Below are positions 13,824 through 25,734 of a stretch of DNA of 64,000 bases, piece by piece (within the stretch, counting starts at the first letter, position 1; each line of letters begins with the position of its first letter). Source of the stretch: Dicaeum eximium (lineage: Eukaryota > Chordata > Aves > Passeriformes > Dicaeidae); NCBI GenBank assembly GCA_013396995.1, contig VWZP01005240.1, forward strand, positions 2,316,739 through 2,380,738. Reading direction: 5' to 3'. Made by a program: the position numbers and the translations under genes. The notes beneath the pieces were generated by a model that was given only the letters and a program-made list of their open reading frames with translations, had not been told where the DNA came from and did not search any database.

Positions 13824-15404
13824 GTGAGAGCCAACCTCTACCTGAATTCCAGTGAAGTGACATAGCTCACAATAAAAATTAAGTTCAAGACTGAATTATC
13901 TTGTAGCAGAGTTCATCTCAATTCCTTCTAATAGCACATTTTAATGCTCAAATACAGAAAGTTTCCATTTGGAAAAAAAAAAAAAAGCTTCAGGATTAAA
14001 TATTTAACCACTACTATATTAAAATTTTTGCTCATTGAAAATTTTCTTGGGTTTGGCAAAGTGATATTTTGAGGGATGAGAAAAGAAGCTGCAATTTCCT
14101 TCACAAACCATAGGTTTTGATAATTTCCAATTAAGTGCTATGGAAAAATTATTCAGAATACTTGAGCTAGGCATATTTATGGCATTTTTAGGAAACAAAA
14201 TTCTGAGATATTATGGAAATACTGAGTCTACTGATGGAGTATATCCTAACAACTTGCAAAAGAAAATCATTATGAACTGGCAAAACTTAGTTGAATGATA
14301 TCAGACTTTCCTATTCACCTGCCATTTAATATAAATATTTTGGAATGCAATGTTTAATTTAAAATTATTTGGGATATGGCAGAAGATAGAATATATTGAA
14401 AAAGTTATTGCAACTAGCTACAAACCTTGGGACTTTTAAATCATTAAAATATCTTAATTTTTATTATGACACTGTCAGAGAGAACAAATATTCGAAGTCA
14501 TTTATTTTGTCTGTTCTCATTAAATATGTTCACATCTCTGCTGATAAGTGACAACATTCTAAAGATAGTAGGAGCCACTGTGAATTACATTTCTTACAAT
14601 TACATTTCTTGAGGAATTTATTAATTCTGCTAGAATTTAATGCAGTTTCCATATCATCATGCATTTCAGAAAATAGGAAATCTGGTTTTGCTATGAGGGC
14701 TGCTGACATGTATTTTCTAGATGAGCAGTATTTGAGACTCAGCAGCCAGAATAGTTTTCAGTTAAACAAGAGCACTTTTGAGCAATGGAATATCTGATGC
14801 CTTAAGAGAAAAATCATGTATTCAGTCATTGTAGGAGTTTAAAGTGATGAGCTGAAAATACCCAGCAGAAATGAGGGAACAAAGAACTAGAGTGCTGAAG
14901 ACTGATTCTTGAGGACTGTGGAGCTCACAGATACTAAAATACTGTTCTCTGATTGAGGGAAATATGATGGATGCTGAATGCTGGTAAACTCATGGGAGCA
15001 TGTTGTAAGAACCAGCAGATTATGACTGGAAAAGTATGACTGCACAGAGGTCACTAGATGCAGGAAAGAGCAGCTACAATGCCTGTATGCTCAAGTTTAA
15101 AGAATGCTCAAGTTTAGAGGAGGTTCTGAGGAGGACAACAGCACAAATATTGTTAATATCAGATTTGAGCTTGATCTATAAAAGTGGGCAGCCACATGAC
15201 ACCACAGGAATGAGACACATTGCAAGAGCCTGCGCCACGTAGCTTTTGTTGATGGACACTGCAATCTGTCTCGTGTTCTTTTTTTAAAATCTGTATCTCC
15301 TGCACTTTATCTATGACTAAAATGGGGCACAGAAGTTCTCCTGCAATATGGGTACCCTTGGTTTTTTCAAACATATGTTGCCTGTGTATCTGGTTGCAAA
15401 ATAG
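13824..15404. other. unique AT-rich non-coding stretch
   Basis: No gene or transposon is recognised. A short A-run lies at about 13973-13985. The four bases 15401-15404 (ATAG) appear to be one copy of the target-site duplication of the adjoining LTR. Confidence 0.5.
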
Positions 15405-16087
15405 TGTGTTGGGTTGACCCTGACCAGCTGCCAGCTGCCCACCCAACCTTCATTCCCCCCCCCTCCCTCCCACAACAAGTCAAGGGGAGAAATAAAATGA
15501 GTCGAAATAAAAAGAGGGAGTCTCTTATCATTCACCATCACAGGCAAAACAAACTTGATTTGGGGAAAAAAAATTGCCAATTAAAATATATTTGAATGGT
15601 GGGTAATTAGGACAGAATTAAAACAGCAGTTTCTCCCCTACCCTTCCCTTTTTTTCCCAGGTTCAAATTAAATTTCTTAATTCCCACTCCTTATTCCCAT
15701 TGTGCAGAGAGAGGGGAATGGGGCCTGTGTCAGTCCATAAAGTTCAGTCAGTTCAGCTCTGATGCTCCTTCCTCCATGCAGTTTTGCAGTGCTCCAGCAT
15801 GGCCACTCCACGGGCTGCAGCTTCCTTCAGAGCCTGTCACCTTCTCTGTCATGGGATCCTCCAGCTGCTGCAGTGTGGATAGCTGCTTTTACACAGCACC
15901 TGGTGGCTTGCAGTGTGGATATCCACTCTGGGATGTTCCCCTCAACTGGCTGCAGAGAACCACCTGCTCCACTGGGATGTCTCAGGAGCTGCAGGGAAAT
16001 CTCTGTTCTGGTATCTGGAGCATCTCCTCCCCAGGAGTCTTCCCCTGTAGCCCTCCCCTGTAGCCAATACCTCCACATCCACACCCA
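15405..16087 (-). mobile_element. solitary LTR of an avian endogenous retrovirus (ERVL-like)
   Basis: The 683-bp segment has TG...CA ends (TGTGTTGGGTTG...CACACCCA) and the layout of a common passerine ERVL-type LTR. On the + strand it opens with TTGACCCTGACCAGCTGCCA, then an A-rich zone, then imperfect repeats of a CTGCAG-containing unit of about 40 bp (15805-16015), and ends with two CCCCTGTAGCC words. From memory of the family, the transcriptional sense is the minus strand. The central part is shorter than the family norm, and the TATA-bearing zone expected near the right end seems to be missing. Flanking ATAG at 15401-15404 and 16088-16091 fits a 4-bp target duplication, or AATAG 5 bp if the ends shift by one. 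No internal viral genes are present, so it is a recombination remnant. Open frames here (109, 101 and 95 codons) are not genes. Confidence 0.8.
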
Positions 16088-16091
16088 ATAG

Positions 16092-17425
16092 AAGCAGGTG
16101 GGATGTGACAGCTCTGCAGGAGAGTGTGACAAAGGAGAAGAATAAGAAGGCCCATTGGCAATGGGTAAATAAGAGAATATTTCAGCTGGGCTTCAAGACT
16201 CCATTGGAAATGGGATGTGTTCAGGCAGTGAGAATGAGTGGCATAATTAAGGACTATGGCTGGAAATCTCAGAAGTACCAACTGCCCACATTAAAAGGTT
16301 GGTAAACAAAAGAAAATCATAACATCAGAAAAAGAAAGAATGGGAAAATATATTTTTTAAAAAGTTCTTAAATTCCTGTTATCTTCAAAGTTTTGTTTAC
16401 TTCTTTTTTTGTGTGTTTCCAGCAGAACTTATAAATACAGTGTGTTTCAAATGCTAATTTGCTGGATTCAGACAATTAAAACATAGCAACTCTATTTTGA
16501 ACACTATTAATCCCAAAGCACAATAGGAATCAGGGATTCCCTTGTATTTTTTTAATCCCCTGCACATGTTTGGTGTACTAAACTGCTTTGCTGGCTTGTT
16601 TGAAATACATCTTGTGATACATTGTGCACCCTGAGCGATTACTGGACTCATTTAAATTCTAAGATAAGCATCCTTTTTAAGCATAAGGTCTAAAGGTGAC
16701 ACTAATTTCTGGTGATTCTGAGGGTTTGAGACCTCAATGAGTTTTCTGAGTTTACTAAAACTTTTTTTCCATAATTTATACTCTTAAAAAAAATCATTCA
16801 GTTTAAACATAACAGTCTTCCTCCTAAGTGCTTAATCCAAAGCTCACTGAAGTTAGTGGAAAGGGTTCTGAGGGCTGCATCAAACTTGAAATGGAAGTCT
16901 GTGCCCTCTATTACTGACAAAAGCTCTGCACACACAGAACTACCCAAAGACATACTCAATGTATTTTTCTTTTGACAGAATTTCACTCTGTATCTTCTAT
17001 TGCCTGCCTTTCCCCACACTATCTGAATTTGTTTTTCTCTCTGTCCCTTCTTTTCTCTTTCTCATATTGCTTTTGTCAGACTTTGTTATATTGACTCAGT
17101 TTTCTGTTACCATATCTCCATGTGGACAGAAAACCACACCCTGTCCAAAAACAATTTTAACTTCCCAGAGCTTCAGCTGATTCAGGAAGAGGCAATAGGA
17201 ATTTTCTTAATTCCTCCATCTTAAGGACTTATCACTCTTGAATAATAATGAAATTATTTAGAATGCATTTAATGGCAAGCCAAGATTTATAGACTTGAAT
17301 GTCTAACCATAACCTTCAAATCCCACATTTATTACTTAAATGATCACTCATTCTCAAAAGTCCTCAGCATTCTGCACTTTTAAAATGTGGCACTTTTTTA
17401 ATGTAACTCTTGGGAACCCAGGTAG
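16092..17425. other. unique non-coding stretch
   Basis: No feature is recognised. The left 200 bases flank the LTR and show no retroviral internal sequence such as a primer-binding site, supporting a solo LTR and not the edge of a longer provirus. Confidence 0.5.
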
Positions 17426-17491
17426 ATTTAAGAACCCAATGTTAATCACATGGGTTACATTTAAGAACCCAGTGTTAATTACCTGGGTTTA
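17426..17491. repeat. 33-bp tandem duplication with an overlapping inverted repeat
   Basis: Two head-to-tail 33-bp copies (17426-17458 and 17459-17491) each begin ATTTAAGAACCC and differ at about five positions. A perfect 10-bp inverted pair brackets the duplication: AACCCAGGTA at 17415-17424 and TACCTGGGTT at 17480-17489. It may be a local slippage event or a small foldback. No function is evident. Confidence 0.8.
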
Positions 17492-20400
17492 ACATGGATC
17501 TACCAAATCCCTTCTTAAAAGAATAATTCCATTTATAGTTTCTAACTTCTTACAAAAATGATTTACATGCACAAAAAGAACCTGGAAATTTTTATATACC
17601 GAAGTCTGACTGCAACTTTTTGTTTTCTCTTGTTTTTTATTAAGTTCTCTATGTAGCACAGCCTTTTTAAAGCCCTGCAAAATGAATATAGAAAGGATTT
17701 TTTTTTTCCATGATTCTTCTAAAAACAAAAGGTGAGTTAGCAAACCATTCTGTATTCACAACCATGCAGTAGAACTTCTCAGATACAGTGTCTTTTCAGT
17801 AGCAAAAAATGTACATACTAGTTGTGCTTCTGTTGAAAATATTTGAATTGCATTATTAATTTTCTTCTTAATATCTTCCTTTATTATTTCAACAAAGTAA
17901 TCTAAACTGCTATATTTTATAGTAAAAACTATAAAGTATGTACCAGAGAGTATGATTTGATATTTTCACACTCCATACTTGTTTAAACAAGGTGAATACC
18001 AGTGTATTTTTCAGTGTGTGAATACAGATTGTGCTGGGGGTTGTGAATCACACTAAGTAGACAATCACAACAGAAGCTCATAGGTAAAATTACAGAAGAG
18101 AGACTTTTTAACAATTGGATTTACTGCATCACCTTTGCCCTTTGCAGCCTGGAAAGATGGAAACTACAGGTTGCAGACCCTGTTCTGGCAGATGGAATTT
18201 ATTGATCTTTACAGGCAAACCAGAATCAGCACATTCCTGTTCTAAATGTCACAACCTTTCAACCCTGATGTTACAGGCATCTCATGATGATAGGAGTGTT
18301 ATAGGAACTTGGAATTCCAGCTAGGGCTCTTCCCAGTTCCTCTCTATGCCTTTTCCAGGCAATGATCCCAAACAGGTAAACCCTGGTCTGCAGATTTGCT
18401 GGGCTGACCCTGTAAACCAGACAAATACCAAAGTTACTGGGAAGTTTTCCATAATTTACCCGCAAGGGTAAATATGAAGCTGTGGACCAGGACATTAGCA
18501 GAAAGACCCTGCACAAGGCAAGAGATCTGTAAAACTGTTGTCTTCAAATTAGTGTGACTCTTCTTTTAAAAAAAGGGATCTGATTGGATGTGCAAATAGT
18601 CCCTCATTTCAGTGAAAGAGCTATATTTGTTAGGTGAAAGCTGAAGCAGGAGTGGAACGCTCATCCAGCCCAACATCAGATGCCCTCACAAGGCCTGTGA
18701 AGGTGGTTTTGCAGGGATGATGCAACTCAGATGTGTGCTACTGGAAATGTGCAAAGTACTGGTTAGTGTATTTACTGTGATGAGGCATGAGATAGAGCCT
18801 TCCACTAAAAGAACAGTGATTAGAAAGGAGACTCCCTAGGTCCAGGCAATCATAATCTATGTTGTATCTGGTTTTTTTAAAGCAAATCCTCATCTAACTG
18901 GACCCATCAATTGTTTTAATACAAGGCACTGAAGAAAGCTAAAATTATTTGGAAATAGAAATCCATCACAATCATCCAAGACAAAGGTTTTTTTAAAAAT
19001 TGTTGAATTTTGCATCAGCTGAACTGCTGAAAAATGTCCTCTAAACAGTGAGAGGTAGTTTATTTCAGCCTGTAAGTGCAATCTCCCTTTCACTTGTCCT
19101 CCTCACAAGAATTGAGATTTGACCTTAGAGAGATCCAGGAGAAAGGACCACAGCAGGTGACTTACTGATCTTCCACAGGATCTGCATAATGACATTTCCT
19201 TACCTATCAAAGTTTGTCTTCCTAGTTCAAAACTAAGCACAACCACAAACAGCTGGTACAAGACACAGAGTCTGAAATATTGACCAGAAAACATCTTGAA
19301 GGGTGAGATTCAAGATTGTTGGGAGCACCCTTCCACAGCCACCATACAACAAGCTGAGATTCTTATGTGCTTCAATCATTTCCCAAGATCATTTTCTGTT
19401 CCTGCATTTATCCACTGAACTTGATTTAAACCTTGCATTCTTTCTGCTCCATAAATTGTACATTTCTGCAGCAAATTCCTTGAAAGAAGATTCAGAGCTA
19501 CTGCAAAAGTTATGAGCAAGCATGAAAACAATCTGTTAATGGACTCTACTGTCTTATGAATTTCAAAATAGTAATAAAATGGTTATATTAAGGAAAATAA
19601 AATGTTGCTTTGAATAAAACAAAAAAGACCATTCCACTCTACTTTAAAATACTTATAGTATTGACCACATAAAGCTCATTACTTAAAGAAAGCAGTAATC
19701 TTCAAGTTTTGATGTTCAAAATGGTATTCTTAAGAACAAGCTATATTCTTGTGGAGTTCAGCTGAAGTCCTTCCCACTTTCTGAAAAAAAGATCTGCTAG
19801 ATTTCAAAGCTGTAATGGACTGCTGTGATTCTCTTTTGTGAAGATCAGTCTGGAAAGCTAAATAAAGACTTCCATAACTATTAACATCAAATGAATACTT
19901 TAACCTAGTATTTCCCATTGAAATGTCCAGGATCTATGTATCATTCAGGGATATAGGTGAGATAGTGAGGTCTGATGGCAACATACCCTTGTATTTTCAC
20001 TTCATGCAACCCCTTCTTTTACCACACCATGTAAGCAGCATAACTATTCTGCAGATTATTATTTCATCATTAAACAATCCTAACTACGGTAAAGCCAGTG
20101 GGGAAAGATAATAGACTATTCATTTCAACAGAAGTGAATGATGACAAGTTTTTACACTAAAAAAGACCTGTGAAGAAATGTCCCTCTGAGTAGGCCAGCA
20201 AAGCAGAGAAGAATTTCTCCTTTATGTTTTTTTTAATCAGTTGTCAGAATATATTCCTTAAATAAGACCCATATTTCAGGTAGATAATGGTAAGTTTCTA
20301 GTCATAGATGCATAAATCACTATGTGATATTTAGGTTTAAGACATGCACAATATTCAAAGTCATTGTTTTAATCATGTAAGTGATAATTTGTATTGAGGT

Positions 20401-20679
20401 TATCTGAATGATCAGACACAGAAAAAAGAAAAAAAGACAACGTAGCAGGAGTTGGAGATTCTATTCAGCTTAGGACAAGATAAGCAGTGATCAAATAGCC
20501 AAATTATGATTTGAGGATGATAAAGCAGTTTCCAAGAGAACATTCCACCAGTGACTCCCATATAAAAAAAATGAACAAAACAAAGGTGTTTAAAGAGGGA
20601 AGGGATAGTAAAGTCTAGTACATTTAAATTATTGTACAGTGCACACATGAATAACTAACCTATCTTTTTTTTTTTGAAG
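17492..20679. other. unique non-coding stretch with a possible 17-nt microexon
   Basis: No transposon is recognised. At 18359-18375 a 17-base segment sits between a pyrimidine-rich acceptor (cctctctatgccttttccag) and a CAG|GTAAAC donor, which is the geometry of a neuronal microexon. It is weak evidence alone. Reading frames here (up to 81 codons) are uninformative. Confidence 0.4.
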
Positions 20680-20746
20680 GTGAAAATCTTTCTGAAGAAC
20701 TGCTGACTTCAGGAAATTCTGGGAAAGTCAGCATATCTAAAAATAG
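20680..20746 (+). other. candidate coding-like internal exon, 67 nt
   Basis: The upstream side has a textbook arrangement: branch-point consensus CTAAC (20655-20659), a run of 11 T, then AAG at 20677-20679. The 67 bases are followed by AG|GTATGA at 20747. One frame (after two leading bases) is open for 21 codons and has a soluble, polar, protein-like composition beginning ENLSEELLTSG and ending KVSISKN. The other two frames have stops. I do not recognise the peptide. If real, it is a phase-shifting exon (67 nt) and would need neighbours in other windows. Short length keeps confidence low. Confidence 0.3.
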
Positions 20747-21189
20747 GTATGAAAATTGAAAATTTTATCTTAATTTTTCTGTCTCTCAAAGCATATAATA
20801 TAGAAGTTGCACAATAATTTTAATTTCTATCCTGCAGATTACATACAGGCATACTTTAAAATGTGCATACTACTGCAAAATAAGATGGAATAATAGGCAA
20901 ATAAAAACTGTACCAAACCACTAATAGTGCATAATATCTGATTTATTGTATCTAAATGGGAAAAATCTACATTCCAGCAATGGATTTAGAAGAGCACATT
21001 AATCAGGAATAAATCTAATCTAACAGAGTCCAAGCAACACAGGATTTCTGTGAATGCAGCCCAAGAGTGTTAGTGCTTTATAAAACCAAGTAAATAAATA
21101 TTCACTTATATAAAAATTGCTCCACTCTTCTTAGCATTCAGCCTTGCTGTAGCAGTGTTCTCTGTATTGTGGAGAATTACTGATAGGTC
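20747..21189. other. unique AT-rich stretch
   Basis: No repeat or gene is recognised. Several TAAT/ATTA words and TAAATAAATA occur towards the right, merging into the candidate regulatory block that follows. Confidence 0.45.
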
Positions 21190-21580
21190 TCTTGCCCTAG
21201 CACAGCACCTTGAGGTCAGGAGTTGCATGTCTAGATGCTGATGGCTACTTTTAATCAGCATATTACGATGACAGAGCCAGGCTGATTAGTAAATCCTGCC
21301 ATTATCCAGTGAAGCTGCCTGGTAAAGTTCACCCTTGTTCAAGAGCTGCAAGACATTGTGAGGGTGCAGCGAATGTATCTAAAGTGCATTAACAAACAGA
21401 TATCATTAATCATGAACAGCAGTCTTGTTAAAAATACCAGCCTGCATTTCTTTTCTAACATGAGAAATCATGAGCGCTTGAGTCCCATTCTTCTTAATTA
21501 TGCTGAGATTTATGGAAGAAAGCTATTATACTAGATTTCTCAAAACATTATTATTATTATTCTTTACACATTATTTTAAC
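21190..21580. promoter_or_regulatory. candidate conserved enhancer block
   Basis: This roughly 390-base block combines clustered homeodomain-type sites (TTTAATCAGCATATTACGATGA, GCTGATTAGTAAAT, ATCATTAATCATGAAC, TTCTTAATTATGCTGA) with complex, repeat-free sequence that includes two CpG-containing words (ATTACGATGA, ATGAGCGCTTGAG). Retained CpGs in AT-rich DNA and dense TAAT cores are common in deeply conserved developmental enhancers. Conservation itself is not visible from one sequence, so the call is pattern-based inference. Confidence 0.3.
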
Positions 21581-23550
21581 CTGAGTTCTAGTGAGAACAG
21601 CAAGATTGCAGCCCAGTTCAGACATATCAAAAATGTCACCATTTTTTTTAATAGGAGCACCTTTGTCTTATAATAAGATAGGCATCAAATCATTACAGTT
21701 ATGAATTTTGGTTGTTATTTTGTGAGATCACATGTGTGATTGGGGAAGCTTATTATTATTCTCTTCCCATTAATATTTTATTTTGCACTAGAGAATCAAA
21801 GAAAGTTTCATGTAAATATAGTTCATTCTTCTTGTTGCCATTTAGTTCCTTCCCTACTGTACTCAATGGCAAGCCAAAATTTAGTATTTCTGTACAGTTA
21901 GGTATTCAGCAGTGACCCAACAAAAACATCAATCCTTTCTGACTGTGAAAAGCAAAAAGACTGCAAAGGCAGAACATAATGCACCTTTCAGGCTTGTTTT
22001 GACTTATCAGCCACAATGATATGAAGGGTATTTATTATCTGTCTTAACGAGAACATATTTTTCTCTGAAGTAAAGCTCCATTGGTAAGTGATGTTTGCTG
22101 TGGAACTATTCACTTGTAAATCTCTGGGACCCAACAGAAAGCCTCAAGTCACTTCGTTGCTTTAATTTATATAAAAGCAGCTTTTAAGTAACGCAAAAGA
22201 AAGATAATAGCTATGCTGAAAATAGTTCGAGGCCACTCCTTTGAGGACCCTTCACTGCAGCTAATCTCTCAGATGGCTGCTATCACTACCACTCTTTCTG
22301 AAACATTTCCTAATTGGCTCCCTGAAAGTTCAGCTTCTTGCCCTTCAAAGAGCAGCAGTGTGGCTGCTGTCAAAGAAGGAGCCACTTAACCCAGGGTATG
22401 ATCTTAATAAAATTCTGCCTTTACAGAAGTGTTATTGCCTATACATTTTATTTTCTCTCATGACTTTCTTTTTTTCCTCCTATGTTAACAAAAAGGACAG
22501 AAGAGCTTGGAGACCATGGAAGCCTTCCAAGCAATTCCTGTTTAAAACAGGCAGTCAGGCTCTGCTCTCATGTACATTGGTGATGATTAAGGAAGAGGTG
22601 GGTAATTCCTCCCTGGGAATAGCTTCATGGACCAAGTGCAAGAAGTAGGGAAGAGCTCTGAGCAACTTTGCACCTCGGGCTGTGGTTTTCAATACAGCTT
22701 TGAGTACCCCCAGGCTCAGTCTGGTTTCACCAAATATTAGAATTTTTTAACTTCAGATGGGATTATTATGATTTAAGGAAAAACTCAGGTTATTCAACTG
22801 CCACAGAACGACTTCACTCAGTTTACCCAAAATATCTTGTTTTGATTTTTCATTATAGTATGAGGCAAAGAGTTTCTTATCCAATGTAATTTCTCCCAAA
22901 GTATGTGCAAATGTTGATTTTTTTGTTGTTAAAAAAAAACCTCTAGGGAAGATAAGAAAAAGAAAAAAGTTATTTCCACATGAGTTTTTATAAAATTACT
23001 ACTTATGTGCCTAATTGCAAAGTGTTTACCTAATATCCAAGGATGGGAGAAGATGGATTCCACTTCTCAGATAGTACCTCTTGGTTCAAAACACCTAAAT
23101 ATTCCTTCATAAACTGAAGCACTAAGTCAGATTCTGACTCAGTGAATCTCTTGACAAGAGGTTAGAAGATTTGCCTTGCTCCCAATGACCAGGTAACTCT
23201 TTAAAATAAAAGGTGGAACATTATCCAAATTGAGATTAGCCTATGGACTCCTATGCAGGGTAGCCTAACTTTCAATTTTGAGCTGCACATGATTCAGAGG
23301 CAGATCAAACAGGCTTGCCATGCAGGACAGGAAGACTGGGCAGCCCATAACACAATGATTTGGACATGCTTCTGCAAGATGGGTCTTGAGAAATTATTTC
23401 AGCCTCAGAGGACTCTCTCTTTCTCTCTCTTATGTAGGTGAAGTACCCAGCTATGGGGCAGAAAATTATTGGTGTCTCTGTAATTTGCAACCTGATGTCT
23501 TAGTTATTTGTACTTCCTGTAAGAAGTGCATGAAAGGTGTCAAAAGTTTG
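21581..23550. other. unique non-coding stretch
   Basis: No coding gene or transposon is recognised. The part 22030-22290 has enhancer-like texture similar to the preceding block (TTCGTTGCTTTAATTTATA, AGTAACGCAAAAG), but I cannot separate it from background. A short (TC)n run lies at about 23415-23430. Confidence 0.45.
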
Positions 23551-23797
23551 TTCTGAAGTGTTAAGCTGTACCAGGGGAAGTTTAGGTTGGACATTAGGAA
23601 GAATTTCTTCACAGAAGGGGTGACTGGACATTGGAATGGGCTGTCCAGGGGGGTGGTAGGGTCACCATCCCCAGAGGTGCTCAAGAAAACCCTGAACATG
23701 GCCCTTAAAGCCATGGTCTGGTTGACAATGTGGTGGTCAGTCATGGGTTGGACTCGATGGTCTCTTTTCCAGTCTAAATGATTCTGTGATTCTGTTC
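23551..23797 (+). mobile_element. CR1 LINE 3' end
   Basis: Sense-strand CR1 3' fragment. Diagnostic words appear in order: GGTTGGACATTAGGAAGAAT, TTCACAGAAGGGGTG, TTGGAATGGGCTGTCCAGGG, GTGCTCAAGAAAACC, GTTGGACTCGATGGTCTC, then the terminal ATGATTCTGTGATTCTGT octamer repeats. It is severely 5' truncated, as usual for CR1. It is one of the less diverged copies in the window, suggesting more recent insertion. The open frames on both strands here are by-products. Confidence 0.95.
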
Positions 23798-23838
23798 TAC
23801 TTAAAATGGATTATTTTTTTCTAGATGCTTCTTTTCAG

Positions 23839-23856
23839 AAAAAAAAAAAAAAAAAA
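23839..23856. repeat. poly(A) run
   Basis: A pure run of about 18 A lies some 40 bases downstream of the CR1 tail. CR1 does not use poly(A) tails, so this run is not part of that insertion. Confidence 0.9.
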
Positions 23857-24331
23857 GGTAGTCAGATTTTGTTTATTTGAACTGACCTTCATTCTTCCCT
23901 CCAGTCTATCATTTGGCTGCTGGACCACAGAGATTTTGGCCTGTTCTCAAAAGGAATTGCTAAGAGGTTGTAGCCACAGTCCTGAAAGTCCTGCTGTCCT
24001 GGAGGCTGAACTCAGGGGGAATTCAAAGCTGTAGCACTGAGTAAAGACTGACAGTCTTTTGATATTTTATGTTGCTGAAACAATACAAAAAGAACAGAGT
24101 GTAGCTCAGTTACCCAGTCTGTATCACTGTGGTTAGAGTGAGTAAAAAAATACTACTTTATGTAATATGTAAACTTAATATATCTGCACTAACTCTTCCC
24201 AAGATAAACGACAATAGTTCTTTGGAAAATGTAAAATAAACATAAAATAAAAGTAGTGTGGGTTTTGATTTGTTTTCAAATAATAGACCTACAATTCTTA
24301 CTCTTTTCTCTTTTTTTGCATTTTCTTTTTT
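23857..24331. other. short unique stretch between CR1 fragments
   Basis: No feature is recognised. It separates two CR1 fragments in opposite orientation, so they are independent insertions and not one broken copy. Confidence 0.5.
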
Positions 24332-24442
24332 AGAATCATAGCAGATGCTGAGTTGGAAGGCACACTTCAGGATCATTGAGTCCAATTCCTGGCCTGCCCA
24401 GGACACCCCAAGAATCACATCATGTGCCTGAAAGTATTGTCT
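24332..24442 (-). mobile_element. CR1 LINE 3' end, antisense
   Basis: Read on the + strand it starts AGAATCATAG and continues GAGTTGGAAGGCAC, GATCATTGAGTCCAATTCC, CAGGACACCCCAAGAATCAC and GTGCCTGAAAGTATTGT. This is the reverse complement of a CR1 3' end, tail first, truncated after about 110 bases. The decayed tail has lost the repeated octamers. Confidence 0.9.
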
Positions 24443-25734
24443 GTGTTTTGTTTACTAACAAAGAAGAGCTGGATTCCCTATAAAATTCCTTAAGCTGAGT
24501 TACAGAACCTCTATCAAGGCAGCAATAGAGAAAGAATACCTTCTTTTATCAGAATTTCTTGCACTAAATTAATTCCAGAAAGATGCTTTTTTAAAAGAAG
24601 ATAAAGAACTGTGAAAATGAGACATTTGTATTGGCTGTGTAATGCCTATACATATATTAGGCAAATCCTGACAGAGCAAAAATTTGTCTCTGATTTCTTC
24701 CTCTTCTTTTATTATTCGTGGTCTTGTTTTGCACCTGTTCAGCACTTGTCCTTACAGATGCATTTAACTATGGTTTAGACACTTGTAGGGGCAAAATGAG
24801 AACAGATGCATCACAAGTACAAAATATATGCTAAAAGGACACGTCCTAATGGGAAATCAGAGCTCAATGGGAGGAAAAACAAAACATGGCAGGATATAGA
24901 GAATGCAGACCTAAAATTAGCATAGGATAGATACATTGAAAAGACAAAATTCAGCAGATAAGAGCTCCTGGTTTATTGTCTAAAATATGCCTATCTGCAT
25001 TCCCAGGGAACAACATCAATCTGTCTTGATTTCTGAATAAATTGAGCTCTCAAGTAAAATCCCTGTAAAAGAAGGCAGTTCTATTTTTATCACTGTGACC
25101 TTTTTAGAAGGACTTTAGGGAAGAAGGAAACAAACTTATGTGAATTCCTTCTACCCAAAGTCCAGTTCTGCTTTCCTATTGGGAAAAAAAAAGTGGTTTT
25201 TGCCATTGTTTTCTGCTATCCAGCACTAAGAGTCTTTGAAAATTTGCATATCACAACAGGCTTCCTTACAGGTTTCATCTTGTGTGCTCTACTACTAGTC
25301 TTTAACTAATGCAAAAACATTATGCAAGAATCTAGATTCCAAATTCATTGATGTTCATCAGTAGCTTTTTAGTTAGTTTTGGACCAAGATCTGAATTTAA
25401 AGAAATGACCTTATGAATGCATAGGAAATCACACAAATCCATAGTTTTTTCTGGCTATATTAAAGGTATTAACTGTCACAGTTAAATTTTTTGCCTTATT
25501 TTTATTTACCAGGATGAACAAACCCTGGTTTAATTAGGAACTTCACTGGGATTGATAATACCTGGTTTGAAACAGATTGAATATGTATGCAGGGCATATG
25601 TTCCTGAATGAGAGAGTGGGTGGCATGGATAAAGGATTTTTATACAGTGTTATGTAGGGCAAGTTTTTGCATTTTTGGAAGCACTAGGATTGTTAGATAA
25701 CTGGCAGAACCAATCAGAATTTTTAATTTTGGTC
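24443..25734. other. unique AT-rich stretch
   Basis: No gene or repeat is recognised. Some of the right-hand 100 bases may belong to the old CR1 that follows, but similarity there is too weak to place the boundary. Confidence 0.5.

Noticed and set aside
15762..16132. Open frames of 95-109 codons on both strands
   Set aside because: All lie in the solo LTR, where GC-richer repeats keep frames open. LTRs of this family do not need to encode these.
23839..23856. Poly(A) as the tail of the neighbouring CR1
   Set aside because: CR1 ends in octamer repeats, not poly(A), and 40 unrelated bases separate them.
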